Positions 26,401 to 36,426 of a stretch of DNA of 64,000 nt are shown here, one piece after another. The position numbers and the translations under genes are program-made. Below the pieces are notes generated by a model. That model had not been told where the DNA came from, did no database searches, and saw only the letters and a program-made list of their open reading frames with translations. This stretch comes from Scardovia wiggsiae F0424 (GTDB lineage Bacteria > Actinomycetota > Actinomycetes > Actinomycetales > Bifidobacteriaceae): NCBI RefSeq assembly GCF_000269605.1, contig NZ_AKCI01000001.1, positions 434,001 to 498,000 of the forward strand, given 5' to 3'. Numbering within the stretch: the first letter of the stretch is position 1; the number at the start of each line of letters is the position of its first letter.

Positions 26401-26762
26401 ATAATTCATTCCTTCTAGAAAATGATATTACGTCTGAAACATGGTGCAAAAACAGATGGAACTGCAATTGCTGCATGAGACTTGACCTCTTAAGTATACA
26501 TAAGCAATACAACAACATGGAATGCAGGATATATTAAAAAATATAATTATTCGGCATGAAAATTATAAGGATCGATTATAAGATCGTTGATATCCTTAGG
26601 TTCTCCGTTCCCCGCCCGCACGAGTCAATCAGTTAAATTTATAACGATATGACGGATAAATGTATAACAAGTATTTATAAGGCAGCGCTGGCGCATCCCC
26701 GGGCAGGGAATGCGCCAGCTTCTGCAGATATTTGATGAATCGAGCCTGCCCTGCTGTGGGGA
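26401..26762 (-). other. 362-bp intergenic region between oppDF and oppA paralogue 2
   Basis: It holds a stem-loop just after oppDF (separate entry) and a candidate minus-strand TATACT (26493-26498) without a good -35. The direct repeat GATCG near 26570-26590 was noted. No gene was seen. Confidence 0.55.
26687..26719 (-). terminator. Stem-loop after oppDF
   Basis: Perfect 10-bp stem GCTGGCGCAT/ATGCGCCAGC with a 13-nt loop. The T-tract on the minus strand is poor, so it may be a weak terminator or an mRNA-stabilising hairpin. Confidence 0.6.
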
Positions 26763-28874
26763 CTACGCCTCCGTATGCTTTTGTGCCAGCCCCAGAGTAC
26801 TGCTGAAAGATTCAACTTTACGGAGGTTGCCGTCCTCGAAAACATACCGTTCGCGGCTGCGTTCAATAACAGGGTCCGGGATAGGGATGGCCGACAGGAG
26901 GGCTTTGGTATACGGATGCTGAGGGTTGCTGAATACATCCTCTGTTTCGCCCTGTTCAACGATCACACCATGGTACATAACAGCAACCCTGTCCGAGATG
27001 TGGCGGATGACTGCCAGGTCATGGGCAACGAAAAGGTAAGCGATCTTCAGCTGTGCCTGCAGATCCTCAAGAAGGTTGATAACACCTGCCTGGATGGATA
27101 CATCAAGCGAGGCGATCGGTTCATCAAGCAGCAGCAGCTTTGGGTTTGTTGCCAGGGCACGGGCAATAGCGATGCGCTGGCGCTGCCCGCCAGAGAACTG
27201 GGTAGGGAACCGGTCCACATAGTCAGGGTTGATCCCTACCATAGTCATCAGCTCGCCGATACGGCTGTTAATATCCTTCTTATTCCAGTGCTGCGCGTTA
27301 AGCGGTTCTGCAAGGACATCGTATACAGTCATACGTGAGTCAAGCGAACTCAGCGGATCCTGGAAAATTACCTGCACCTCTTTACGAAGGTCTTTGCGTT
27401 CTTTGCGCTTAAGGGTAGAAATATCCTTGCCCATAATAGTTATAGAGCCCTCTTCAGGCTTCTTCAGCTCTACGATCTGGGTAAGTGTGGTAGATTTTCC
27501 CGATCCTGATTCGCCGACAAGCGCAAGGGTCTCACCCTCATGAATGTCAAAAGTGGAGTGGTCAACTGCGGCGAGTTTGCCGATGACCCGTCCGAAAGAC
27601 CCTCCGCTGGTAATGGGGAACGTCTTGGTAAGGTCTTTGACAGACAGGACTACAGGGCGTTCGCTGCGCGGGACATCTGCCCATTTCGCCGGAAGGTCTT
27701 CGGGCGCGGGGAACACCTCTTTATATGTAAGATGCTCATTATGGATCTTTTCGATCTTGTGGCATGAAACGAGGTGTCCGGTACCCTCCTCGGCAAGCCT
27801 GAGTTCAGGCTCGGTCTGATGGCACTCTTCTGTTGCCAGCGGGCAGCGGGGGGAGAAGGGGCATCCCGCAGGTATGGCTACAAGTGAAGGAGGGTTCCCG
27901 TTAATAGGTACAAGACGCTGGCTGGCCGGCATATGCGGTTTGGGGACCGCGCCCAGAAGGCCCATGGTGTATGGCATCGTAGGGTTGGCGAAAATCTTGT
28001 CAACGCTTGCACGTTCAACAGCCTTGCCTGCATACATAACGAGGATATCATCTGCAGTGCCGGCAACAACACCAAGATCATGGGTTATAAGGACAACTGC
28101 TGCATTGGTTTCACGCTGCGCAACAGCAAGCAGGTCCAGCACCTGCGCCTGGATGGTCACATCAAGGGCTGTAGTAGGTTCATCGGCAATGATCACATCG
28201 GGGTTATTGGCAATAGCGATAGCAATCATAACGCGCTGGCGCATACCCCCTGAAAATTCATGCGGGAACGACAGCATGCGTTTCTCCTGGTCATCAATGC
28301 CGACAAGCCCGAGGAGTTCTATACAGCGGTCATGCACGGCTTCCTTCGGCATGTCAGGATGATGGATGAGCAAAGCTTCTGCAAGCTGGTCGCCAATAGA
28401 AAACATAGGGCTCAGTGCGCTCAGGGGATCCTGGAATATCATGGAAATACGTTCGCCGCGGATCTCCGACATCTCCTGGTCAGTCCTGCCGACCAGCTCT
28501 TCCCCGTCAAGCGTTATGGATCCGCTGATGCTGGCATTTTCATCCAGAAGGCCTATAAGGGAAAGGGCTGTGACAGACTTTCCTGAACCGGATTCACCTA
28601 CGATGCCAAGCGTGCGTCCGCGCCATAAGTCAAAATTAAGTCCCCGTACGGCCCTTACAGCCCCAGCTTCGGAAGCAAAGGATACATTGAGATCGCGTAT
28701 CTGCATAACAGGGTCACCCTGGGGCGCACCTTTAGGGCCTTCAGCCTCGCGGTACTCGTATTCGAGGGTATCATCGCGGACTATTTCGATCTCATCCGTT
28801 TTGCGGAACCCTTCATTGTCAGTCTCCGCATCGATTCCTGAGGGATCCGGATTTATCTCAGTTGCATGTGTCAT
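26763..28874 (-). CDS. oppDF: Fused oligopeptide ABC transporter ATPase (OppD-OppF)
   Basis: Cytoplasmic ATPase of 703 aa holding both ABC domains of the peptide transporter in one chain. Domain one (about 50-370) has Walker A GESGSGKSV, signature FSGGMRQRV, Walker B IIADEPTTALD, and an OppD-type C-terminal segment with CPFSPRCPLA cysteines. Domain two (about 400-690) has GESGSGKST, FSGGQRQRI and LLLDEPIASLD. Separate oppD and oppF genes are common elsewhere, while fused forms occur in actinobacteria. AGGAGTG precedes ATG 28874. It follows oppC by 39 nt. Confidence 0.93.
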   Translation of the reverse strand: MTHATEINPDPSGIDAETDNEGFRKTDEIEIVRDDTLEYEYREAEGPKGAPQGDPVMQIRDLNVSFASEAGAVRAVRGLNFDLWRGRTLGIVGESGSGKSVTALSLIGLLDENASISGSITLDGEELVGRTDQEMSEIRGERISMIFQDPLSALSPMFSIGDQLAEALLIHHPDMPKEAVHDRCIELLGLVGIDDQEKRMLSFPHEFSGGMRQRVMIAIAIANNPDVIIADEPTTALDVTIQAQVLDLLAVAQRETNAAVVLITHDLGVVAGTADDILVMYAGKAVERASVDKIFANPTMPYTMGLLGAVPKPHMPASQRLVPINGNPPSLVAIPAGCPFSPRCPLATEECHQTEPELRLAEEGTGHLVSCHKIEKIHNEHLTYKEVFPAPEDLPAKWADVPRSERPVVLSVKDLTKTFPITSGGSFGRVIGKLAAVDHSTFDIHEGETLALVGESGSGKSTTLTQIVELKKPEEGSITIMGKDISTLKRKERKDLRKEVQVIFQDPLSSLDSRMTVYDVLAEPLNAQHWNKKDINSRIGELMTMVGINPDYVDRFPTQFSGGQRQRIAIARALATNPKLLLLDEPIASLDVSIQAGVINLLEDLQAQLKIAYLFVAHDLAVIRHISDRVAVMYHGVIVEQGETEDVFSNPQHPYTKALLSAIPIPDPVIERSRERYVFEDGNLRKVESFSSTLGLAQKHTEA

Positions 28875-28913
28875 TGGTATTCACTCCTAAGCCTTAATTA
28901 CTTTATTTCAATT

Positions 28914-29957
28914 TCAGACCGATACCTGTCCGGAAGCACCAGAGCGGGGGTCTACCGCATCGCGCAGGGCATCCGAGATCATCATCAGGGTAACGCACAA
29001 TACTATCAGTGTTAACGATGGGAAACCGACGATCCATGGGGATGTCTGGATAGTCGCCTGTCCGCCTGAAAGAAGGGTACCCAGCGACGTATCAGGCAGC
29101 TTGATACCCAGGCCAAGGAAGCTTAAGCCTGTTTCAGACCCGATGGAGCTGATGATCCCCAGGATAAAATTGAGGATAATGATAGAGGCAAGGTTAGGGA
29201 TAAGATGCCGGATAATAACCGTGAAGGAATTGACCCCCATATACTTCGCCGCCTTGACGTAGTCGCGTTCGCGGAGGGACAGGGCAACGGTCCGTATAGT
29301 ACGGGCGAGCCCGATCCAGCCAAAAGCCGACATGCCGACAACAAGCCACAGCCAGCCTGCAGACGCATTTGCAGCGCGGACGATAAGGGCGATCAGGAGG
29401 AAGCTTGGGATGACCATAAGCGTATCCAGTATCCACATGCCGATTTTTTCAAAGGCACCTTGGAAATATGCGATAGCACAGCCAAAAATAGCAGCAATAA
29501 CAGTGGTGGCAAGGGCAGACAGCACACCGATAGTCAGTGACCGTCCCAGGCCATGGCACAGCGCAGCAAACATGTCGACACCCGTGGAATCGGTACCGAG
29601 CCAGTGGTCAGCGCTCGGAGGCGAAGCTAATGCTGCAAAGTCAGGATCATCATAGGCATATCTGGCGATTTTGTTTCCAAAAAGGGCGAGGAGGATAAGA
29701 AGCACGAAAACTGTAACACCAATAATAGCCCGGGGCTGCCGGAAGAACCGGCGGGCAATAAGTCGCCAGTATCCAATGTGTTTGACTGTACTGCCGCCGT
29801 TTTCTGCTTCAATGGCCTGCTCAGCCTTGATCTCTTCGAGGGCATTGACTACCTGCCGGTTGTCGGCTACTTCATCCAGAGAAGCCTGTGCTTCCTGGCC
29901 GGAAGGCTGGGTATTCTCAGCCATGGGTTCGTTCCCATCTTTTATAGTATCTGCCAT
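28914..29957 (-). CDS. oppC: Oligopeptide ABC transporter permease OppC
   Basis: Membrane permease of 347 aa. About 60 polar acidic residues form a cytoplasmic N-terminus. Six helices follow, with an OppC N-domain (WRLIARRFFRQPRAIIG) and the conserved loop RERDYVKAAKYMGVN near 232. The end IMISDALRDAVDPR is typical of the DppC/OppC family. A strong AGGAGG precedes the ATG. It lies 15 nt after oppB in the same operon. Confidence 0.93.
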   Translation of the reverse strand: MADTIKDGNEPMAENTQPSGQEAQASLDEVADNRQVVNALEEIKAEQAIEAENGGSTVKHIGYWRLIARRFFRQPRAIIGVTVFVLLILLALFGNKIARYAYDDPDFAALASPPSADHWLGTDSTGVDMFAALCHGLGRSLTIGVLSALATTVIAAIFGCAIAYFQGAFEKIGMWILDTLMVIPSFLLIALIVRAANASAGWLWLVVGMSAFGWIGLARTIRTVALSLRERDYVKAAKYMGVNSFTVIIRHLIPNLASIIILNFILGIISSIGSETGLSFLGLGIKLPDTSLGTLLSGGQATIQTSPWIVGFPSLTLIVLCVTLMMISDALRDAVDPRSGASGQVSV

Positions 29958-29972
29958 AATTCCTCCTGTCGC

Positions 29973-30956
29973 CTAGCTCATCTGTATCCGGGGGTCGAGA
30001 AGCGCAGCCACGATATCCGCAAGGAGTGCCCCGGCCAGTGTGGTTACACCGGCAAAAGCCATATATGCTACCGAGCCGTAGATATCGTTGTTATTCAGCG
30101 CATTGATAAAATATTTGCCCATACCTTCTATGCCGAACATCGTTTCAGTAAGTGTAGCCCCTGTAAACACGCCTGCAATAGAGTATGCGATACCCATTGC
30201 CGTGGGGATGAATGAAGCCCTCAGTGCATGCTTGCGGATAGCCTGCTTGCGTGTTAGGCCCTTCATACGTGCAGTACGCACGTAATCGGCCCTGATCTCA
30301 TCAAGGAGATAGGTACGTTGGGAGACGTGGTATCCCACAGAACCGACGATTGTGAGCACCAGCGTCGGGATAAAGATATGCTGGCAGAAGTCTATGAACC
30401 ATTCGAACGGGTTGTTGCCTGTGTAGGAGGACAGCCCGGTCACGTAAAAAAGGGTATGGCCAGCCCACGTATTGATATTGATGAAGAAAAAGATAAGGAG
30501 CAGCGCAAGGACAGGGACGGGGATGCACATCAGCACAGATGCAAGGCCGGTAAATACTGTGTCCTGCCATTTATACTGCCGCATTGCAGTATAGACGCCT
30601 ATTGCAATACCGATAATAATACTGAGCACTGTTGCGAGGGTGACCAGCTCGACGGAAGCAAGGATACGGGGGGCCATAATGCTGTTGATCCGCTGCCCGC
30701 TTGGGCTCTGCCCCCAGTCCCAGCGGGTAATGACACCTGTCAGCCAGCGCCAGTACCGTACAAAGATATTGGTCTTGTCGTTAAGGTTTGCATTGTTGAG
30801 GGAGGTTTCAATGGATTGCTGGGGAGGGCGCGGTGTACGGCTTTCATAATTGGACCGCGGGTGCATAAACCAGCTTGCAAGGAAAAAGGTCATGGATACA
30901 GCTACAAAAAGCATGACGATGTATCTGCCCAGCCTTTTCACAATAAACTTGAACAT
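29973..30956 (-). CDS. oppB: Oligopeptide ABC transporter permease OppB
   Basis: Membrane permease of 327 aa and first gene of the minus-strand opp operon. It starts with the family pattern KFIVKRLGRYIVMLF, has about six helices and the loop IRADYVRTARMKGLTRKQAIRKHALR in parts near 225-250, and ends VAALLDPRIQMS as OppB/DppB proteins do. GAGGAA precedes ATG 30956. Its 343-bp upstream region is shared with the divergent parA and is AT-rich. Confidence 0.93.
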   Translation of the reverse strand: MFKFIVKRLGRYIVMLFVAVSMTFFLASWFMHPRSNYESRTPRPPQQSIETSLNNANLNDKTNIFVRYWRWLTGVITRWDWGQSPSGQRINSIMAPRILASVELVTLATVLSIIIGIAIGVYTAMRQYKWQDTVFTGLASVLMCIPVPVLALLLIFFFININTWAGHTLFYVTGLSSYTGNNPFEWFIDFCQHIFIPTLVLTIVGSVGYHVSQRTYLLDEIRADYVRTARMKGLTRKQAIRKHALRASFIPTAMGIAYSIAGVFTGATLTETMFGIEGMGKYFINALNNNDIYGSVAYMAFAGVTTLAGALLADIVAALLDPRIQMS

Positions 30957-31338
30957 ATTCCATTCCTCAATTTCAAAGACCCCGCAGTAGTGTTCCGCCG
31001 GCCGTCCGCCGGTCAGAATACCTGAAAAAAAGCGTCACAGGGCCTTTTAACCTATCTGAGTTTTTAAAGTATGTTCATAATACAATGACCGTGAGTCTTA
31101 AAACGGTGAAAATATACAATGATAATGAATATCTTATGCTATGATGATGTATAAACCGCTAAATATCAGTAATTCAATGTATAAAATTAATAAATAATTG
31201 ATAGAATAAGGCAAGCGTGTCGGAAAACGGCAGCAGCCTTAGCCACTGCTGGACTGACAGTATCCATGTATACAGCTCAGAAAACTATGTGAACAGACAG
31301 TGAAAACAAAAGACAAGAGTTATTGGTACAGTTACAGT
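30957..31338. other. Divergent intergenic region between oppB and parA
   Basis: AT-rich, especially 31060-31210, with several TATAAT-like strings on both strands. No single promoter stands out for oppB, and no gene or stable hairpin was recognised. Confidence 0.5.
31327..31332 (+). promoter_or_regulatory. -10 element for leaderless parA mRNA
   Basis: TACAGT is directly repeated (31327-31332 and 31333-31338), and the ATG follows at once. The first copy lies six bases before the ATG, the spacing seen at other genes lacking ribosome sites. Confidence 0.4.
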
Positions 31339-32178
31339 ATGCCTATAGATATGCTTGGACGCGACTACAACACTTTTCCCGCGCCTGACAGCTTGAAACA
31401 GCACGGGCCTGCAAGGGTCGTGGCTATGTGCAATCAGAAAGGCGGAGTAGGCAAAACGACCAGCTCTGTTAATATTGCCGGCGCGCTTAGCCAGTATGGG
31501 CGCAAAGTCCTTATTGTAGATTTTGACCCTCAGGGGGCAGCAACGGTCGCGTTGGGGATCAACGCGAACCAGATTGAAAATACAATATATACGGCACTGT
31601 TTGATCCGGATATGGATGTCCATGACGTAGTAGTCAGTACCCGTTTCCCCAACCTCGATATTATCCCTGCCAATATTGACCTGTCTGCTGCCGAGGTGCA
31701 GCTGGTGACCGAAGTCGGACGCGAACAGGTGCTGGCGGGGACTTTGCGGAAACTGAAGAATGAATACGACGCGATCATCATTGACTGCCAGCCGTCGCTG
31801 GGGCTGCTTACAGTCAATGCCCTGACGGCAGCAGATGGTGTTATTATCCCCGTGGCTGCTGAGTTCTTTGCACTGCGCGGGGTAGCCCTGCTGATGCAGT
31901 CTATAGAGAAAGTACGCAGCAGGATCAATCCCGACCTGGAGATCTATGGTGTGCTCATAACGATGTATACCAATACTATCCATTCGCAGGAAGTCGTACA
32001 GCGTATCTATGAAGCATTCCAGGAAAAAGTTTTCCATTCCGTTGTGTCGCGGTCAATCAAACTGCCTGATGCGACTGTAGCTGCTGCACCTATTACCATA
32101 TTCGCCCCTGAGCATCGGACAGCGAAAGAGTACCGTGAAGTTGCCCGTGAGATAATTGCTGAGGGGATCGTTGCATAA
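31339..32178 (+). CDS. parA: ParA/Soj-family ATPase
   Basis: Deviant Walker ATPase of 279 aa, of the chromosome-partition type, placed before scpA-scpB as in many actinobacteria. The deviant Walker A is NQKGGVGKTTSS near residue 31; DFDPQGAAT and IIIDCQPSLG follow. The open frame extends to a GTG at 31300, and another ATG lies at 31351. None of the three has a ribosome site, and 31339 is chosen for its -10 spacing. No parB is adjacent, so it may be an orphan ParA acting with ScpAB and not the main segregation system. Confidence 0.85.
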   Translation: MPIDMLGRDYNTFPAPDSLKQHGPARVVAMCNQKGGVGKTTSSVNIAGALSQYGRKVLIVDFDPQGAATVALGINANQIENTIYTALFDPDMDVHDVVVSTRFPNLDIIPANIDLSAAEVQLVTEVGREQVLAGTLRKLKNEYDAIIIDCQPSLGLLTVNALTAADGVIIPVAAEFFALRGVALLMQSIEKVRSRINPDLEIYGVLITMYTNTIHSQEVVQRIYEAFQEKVFHSVVSRSIKLPDATVAAAPITIFAPEHRTAKEYREVAREIIAEGIVA

Positions 32179-32309
32179 CCTGCATTTGCATAACTGTTTG
32201 GAAATATACGTATCTTCCGGGATCCGTCTCATATTTTGAGATAACCTCTGGGCGGATATGAGCTGTTGAAACTGCCGGGCAGGCATGATTATTTTAGCGT
32301 TGGAGGACC

Positions 32310-33137
32310 GTGGCCTTAGAAGAAACTGGGATATCTTCCGGATTTACTGTAAGCCTTGATGCCTATCAGGGGCCGTTCGATGCGCTGCTGAGCCTGCTTG
32401 CACAGAAAAAGCTGGAGCTGTCAGAAATATCGCTTGCATTGATAACGGAGGATTTCCTTTCCTACGTTTCCAAACTTGATATGGCCTCAGATGCTGACCA
32501 GGTAAGCTCATTCATTGATATAGCTTCGATCCTTGTGGAGGCCAAAAGCGCAAGCCTTCTGCCGAGAAGCAGTGATAGCGGCCCGTTTGACCAGAGCATG
32601 GAAGCCCTGCGTGAAAGGGATCTGCTGTTTGCCAGGCTTCTCCAGTACAGGGCTTTTAAGCAGGCCGGTGAAGATTTCCGTGTCTCTATCGCAGCAAATT
32701 CAGGGCGTTTTATGCATCCTGGATATGTGGACAGTACGATCGCCGCAATGCTTCCGCAGCTTGCATGGTCTGTGACGCCCCAGGCGCTGGCGCAGATTGC
32801 TGCTGAGGCGATTGCCAATGCCCCGCTCAAAGAAGTGCGCGTTGACCAGCTGCATGTGCCGATGGTCTCCTTAAGGGCCCAGGCTGCCATAGTCCGCGAC
32901 AGACTGCGTTCTGCAGGGGATAAAACAGATGTGACTTTTGATGAGCTTATCGCCGATGCACAGGAAACAATAGAAATAGTTGCGCGGTTCCTGGCCCTTC
33001 TCGCCTTCTTCAAGCAGGGGGTACTGCAGTTCAGGCAGTCAGGTCCATTTGAGAGCCTGCACGTGCGATGGATCGCCGATAACGATACGGAAACAAATGT
33101 GAATGCTGTTGCCATGAGCGAGGAGGACTTTGCATGA
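32310..33137 (+). CDS. scpA: Segregation and condensation protein A
   Basis: Kleisin subunit of the bacterial condensin complex Smc-ScpA-ScpB, 275 aa. The ScpA N-terminus is evident (LDAYQGPFDALLSLLAQKKLELSEISLA in parts), followed by the helical middle and a C-terminal winged-helix region (VTFDELIADAQETIEIVARFLALLA in parts). The start is GTG, fixed by GGAGG at 32302. It overlaps scpB by ATGA. The gap to parA is 131 bp. Confidence 0.93.
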   Translation: MALEETGISSGFTVSLDAYQGPFDALLSLLAQKKLELSEISLALITEDFLSYVSKLDMASDADQVSSFIDIASILVEAKSASLLPRSSDSGPFDQSMEALRERDLLFARLLQYRAFKQAGEDFRVSIAANSGRFMHPGYVDSTIAAMLPQLAWSVTPQALAQIAAEAIANAPLKEVRVDQLHVPMVSLRAQAAIVRDRLRSAGDKTDVTFDELIADAQETIEIVARFLALLAFFKQGVLQFRQSGPFESLHVRWIADNDTETNVNAVAMSEEDFA

Positions 33138-33733
33138 GCGATGCAGATATGCCTGCGGCAGGCGCTGCACCAGGTTCCCTTAGGCCCTGTATGGAGGCCA
33201 TACTGATGGTTGCAGATAACCCGGTCAGTTCTGAGCAGATGGCGCGCGCCCTTGACATTTCTGAGGCGCGTGCTGACGAGATACTGCGCGGCCTCGCGCA
33301 GAGCTACGATGACGAAGGCAGGGGATTCGAGCTGCATATGACGTCCCGGGGATGGCAGCTGGCGAACCGACCGGAGTTTGAGAATGCAGTTTCAGCTTTC
33401 GTCACAGACGGGCAGACGGCACGGCTGTCGCAGGCTGCGCTGGAAACGCTTGCTATAGTTGCTTATAAACAGCCCATAACAAGGGCTCAGATAACAGCAA
33501 TACGCGGGGTCAGCTCCGACGGGGTGATCCGTTCCCTTACCGTGCGCGGGCTTATCCGGGAACACGGGGAAGATGGGGAATCACATGCAGCCCTGCTCGT
33601 TACATCGGGGCTTTTCCTTGATAAAATGGGTATCCGGTCCCTTTCCGAACTGCCTTCACTGGCACCTTTCCTTCCGCAGACGGTCAGCGAATCAGTAAGT
33701 GCAGCCGAACAGGAGAGGGGCAGTTCAGTTTAG
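33134..33733 (+). CDS. scpB: Segregation and condensation protein B
   Basis: Winged-helix partner of ScpA, 199 aa, forming dimers that regulate the Smc ATPase. Characteristic segments are EAILMVADNPVSSEQMARAL near residue 17, LSQAALETLAIVAYKQPITRAQI in parts near 95, and the RGVSSDGVIRSLTVRGLI wing. The start codon overlaps the scpA stop, so translation is coupled. No terminator was recognised before typA. Confidence 0.94.
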   Translation: MSDADMPAAGAAPGSLRPCMEAILMVADNPVSSEQMARALDISEARADEILRGLAQSYDDEGRGFELHMTSRGWQLANRPEFENAVSAFVTDGQTARLSQAALETLAIVAYKQPITRAQITAIRGVSSDGVIRSLTVRGLIREHGEDGESHAALLVTSGLFLDKMGIRSLSELPSLAPFLPQTVSESVSAAEQERGSSV

Positions 33734-33869
33734 GAGGGAAGCCCCTGCCTGTCAGGTGCCGACTGTATCCTTTTCTTTGGTTTTGAGCTTGGCGCATGCC
33801 ATACAGAATACACCAGATAACTGTAAGCACGATATAGGAATAAACAGGTAAGTAGCAGGTAAGGGAAAT

Positions 33870-35798
33870 ATGGTAACTCGTTCTGATATCCGTAATGTTG
33901 CAATCGTTGCCCACGTTGACCATGGCAAAACGACTCTCGTTAATGCCATGCTTCAGCAGGCGCACGTTTTTTCAGAACGGGAGGAAGTCCCCGACCGGGT
34001 TATGGATTCCGGTGATATTGAGCGTGAAAAGGGGATCACCATTTTGGCCAAGAACACGGCCATCAGATACACAGGGCCCCTGGCGGCAAAAGTGGGGCAG
34101 CCTGGCGGCATCACTATCAACGTTGTTGATACTCCAGGGCATGCGGATTTCGGCGGGGAAGTGGAACGCGGCATCTCCATGGTAGATGGCGTCCTCCTGC
34201 TTGTAGATGCTTCTGAAGGCCCCCTGCCCCAGACCCGCTTCGTCCTCCGCAAGGCGCTGGAAGCTAAGCTCCCCGTGATCCTGGTCATCAATAAGACCGA
34301 CAGGCCCGACTCGAGGATATCCGAAGTTGTCAGCGAGACTACGGACCTCCTGCTTGGCCTCGCCCAGGACGTTGTAGAAGAAGGCGTAGACCTTGATATC
34401 GATTCCCTGCTTGATCTGCCTGTCCTGTACTGTGCGGCTAAGGCGGGCATTGCGTCCGGCGAACAGCCTGCAGACGGCAGCATCCCTGCCGGTGACAGCC
34501 TGGAACCGTTATTCGAGTCGGTTATTGAAAATATACCTGCGCCTGAATATACCGAAGGCGCGCCTTTACAGGCACATGTGACCAATATAGATTCATCAGA
34601 TTACCTGGGACGCCTTGGGCTGGTACGCATATACAATGGGACTCTTGAAAAAGGCAGGAGCTATGGGCTTTCCCGTGTTGACGGTTCTGTAGAGAACTTC
34701 CGTTTAACCGAAATCCTGCGCACGAACGGGCTTGACCGCGAGCCTGCCGAAGAAGCAGGGCCGGGGGATATCGTTGCTGTCGCGGGCGTAACAGATATCA
34801 TGATCGGCGAAACTATAGTCGATCCGGAAAACCCTCAGCCAATGCCCCTTATCCACGTAGATGAGCCTGCTATCTCCATGACATTTGGGACGAATAATTC
34901 GCCTCTTGCCGGGACTGAGGGCAAAGACCATAAACTGACAGCGCGTATGATCAAAGACCGGCTTGACCGCGAGCTTATCGGAAACGTATCCATCCAGGTA
35001 TGCCCTACAGACCGCCCGGATGCGTGGGAAGTGCGCGGACGCGGTGAACTGGCGCTTGCAGTACTTGCTGAAGAGATGCGCCGTGAAGGGTATGAACTTA
35101 CTGTCGGGCGTCCGCAGGTCGTCACGAAAACGGTTGACGGCAAAGTCAATGAGCCGTTCGAGAATACGACTATTGATGTGCCTGAAGAGTATATGGGGGC
35201 TGTAACGCAGCTTATGGCGTCACGCAAAGGGCGTATGGAAGCTATGTCGAACCATGGCTCCGGATGGGTGCGCATGCAGTTCACAGTCCCGTCACGCGGG
35301 CTTATCGGGTTCCGTACGCAGCTGCTGTCCAATACGCGCGGGACCGGTATCGCTTCTTCAATCTCAGCGGGATACCAGCCATGGGCAGGCGAGATCAGTA
35401 TCCGCCAGAACGGCTCTATGGTCTCAGACAGGCAGGGCAAGGCAAGCCCTTATGCAATGCAGCGCCTGCAGGCACGCGGCAATTTCTTCGTTGAACCGCA
35501 GAGCCCCGTGTATGAGGGACAGGTAGTAGGAGTGTGCAGCAAGCCCGGTGATATGGATATCAATGTTACCCTGGAAAAGCACATGACGAATATGCGTTCT
35601 GCAACGGCAGATGTCCTGGAGACTTTGACCCCTCCGATCCAGATGAGCCTTGAAGAATCTCTGGATTTTGCGAATGAAGACGAATGCGTTGAAGTGACCC
35701 CTGAATCTGTCCGTGTGCGCAAAATTATCCTTGACCGCGAGCAGTGGTATAAGTGGAATGCGCAGAAGCGCCGCCAGTCTAAAAACAGCAGCAACTGA
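33870..35798 (+). CDS. typA: Ribosome-associated GTPase TypA/BipA
   Basis: Translational GTPase of 642 aa that helps ribosome assembly and stress adaptation. G1 AHVDHGKTTL near residue 15, the switch EREKGITI near 52, G3 DTPGHADFGGE near 88 and G4 NKTDRPD near 142 are intact. EF-G-like domains and the BipA-specific C-terminal domain (SRGLIGFRTQLLSNTRGTG region near 475) follow. AGGTAAGGG lies before the ATG. Length and motifs are standard. Confidence 0.96.
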   Translation: MVTRSDIRNVAIVAHVDHGKTTLVNAMLQQAHVFSEREEVPDRVMDSGDIEREKGITILAKNTAIRYTGPLAAKVGQPGGITINVVDTPGHADFGGEVERGISMVDGVLLLVDASEGPLPQTRFVLRKALEAKLPVILVINKTDRPDSRISEVVSETTDLLLGLAQDVVEEGVDLDIDSLLDLPVLYCAAKAGIASGEQPADGSIPAGDSLEPLFESVIENIPAPEYTEGAPLQAHVTNIDSSDYLGRLGLVRIYNGTLEKGRSYGLSRVDGSVENFRLTEILRTNGLDREPAEEAGPGDIVAVAGVTDIMIGETIVDPENPQPMPLIHVDEPAISMTFGTNNSPLAGTEGKDHKLTARMIKDRLDRELIGNVSIQVCPTDRPDAWEVRGRGELALAVLAEEMRREGYELTVGRPQVVTKTVDGKVNEPFENTTIDVPEEYMGAVTQLMASRKGRMEAMSNHGSGWVRMQFTVPSRGLIGFRTQLLSNTRGTGIASSISAGYQPWAGEISIRQNGSMVSDRQGKASPYAMQRLQARGNFFVEPQSPVYEGQVVGVCSKPGDMDINVTLEKHMTNMRSATADVLETLTPPIQMSLEESLDFANEDECVEVTPESVRVRKIILDREQWYKWNAQKRRQSKNSSN

Positions 35799-35862
35799 TA
35801 AAATAGAATAACTGACAGGCCGGCAGTAAAAGAGCCGGCATCGGGAAGTATTGGAATACCAG

Positions 35863-36426
35863 ATGGAACGTCTTACAGGACCTGTAATGCCAGAGCCTGA
35901 GGGCAAGCCCTCAGAGCAGGGACGGTATGCTGTTTTGCCGGATGGTACTGTTACTGCTGCCGGCCATGACCTTCCGATGACCTATCAGTGGCCGGCATGG
36001 CTGCGGCTTCTCGCAGCATGCGTTACCGGTGCTGCCGTTGCATGTATCGGCACGGTATCGCACCGCATGGGTGCCGCAAACAATATCCCTTATGGTGCTG
36101 TGCTGTCCCTTCTTATAGTTACAGCTTCGGCATGGTCAGCGCGTGCGCGCTCGGGGTATGCCGGGCTTATCCTCCATTTCATATTCGCCTGCGGTACAGC
36201 ATGGGGGCTTGCGATCCTGGAGAAAACATCTTCTGCACTGGTTGCCGTAGCCAGCCCTGCGTTTGTTACATATGCGTCCCAGCACGTGTGGCAATGGTGG
36301 CTGTACGGGATCATTATTGTACAGGTTATCCTTGCGTTTTTCCCCGCACGCTGGTTTACTGTCGGGGTATCCCGGGCTGTTCGCCGGGGGATACAGGGAT
36401 CAGGGCCTTCCCGGGGCAGCCGCTGA
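35863..36426 (+). CDS. Actinobacterial-type membrane protein of unknown function
   Basis: A 187-aa protein not assigned to a function. A polar N-terminus of about 40 residues carries an LPDGTVTAAGHD segment. About four or five hydrophobic helices follow between residues 45 and 165, then a basic tail. It follows typA by 64 nt. ATG 35863 is chosen over an in-frame TTG at 35851. Its last 27 nt overlap the convergent gene at 36400. Confidence 0.7.
   Translation: MERLTGPVMPEPEGKPSEQGRYAVLPDGTVTAAGHDLPMTYQWPAWLRLLAACVTGAAVACIGTVSHRMGAANNIPYGAVLSLLIVTASAWSARARSGYAGLILHFIFACGTAWGLAILEKTSSALVAVASPAFVTYASQHVWQWWLYGIIIVQVILAFFPARWFTVGVSRAVRRGIQGSGPSRGSR

Noticed and set aside
32462-33337. Minus-strand ORF of 291 codons across scpA and scpB
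   Set aside because: Both plus-strand genes are clear family members with coupled starts. The antisense frame has no ribosome site or motif.
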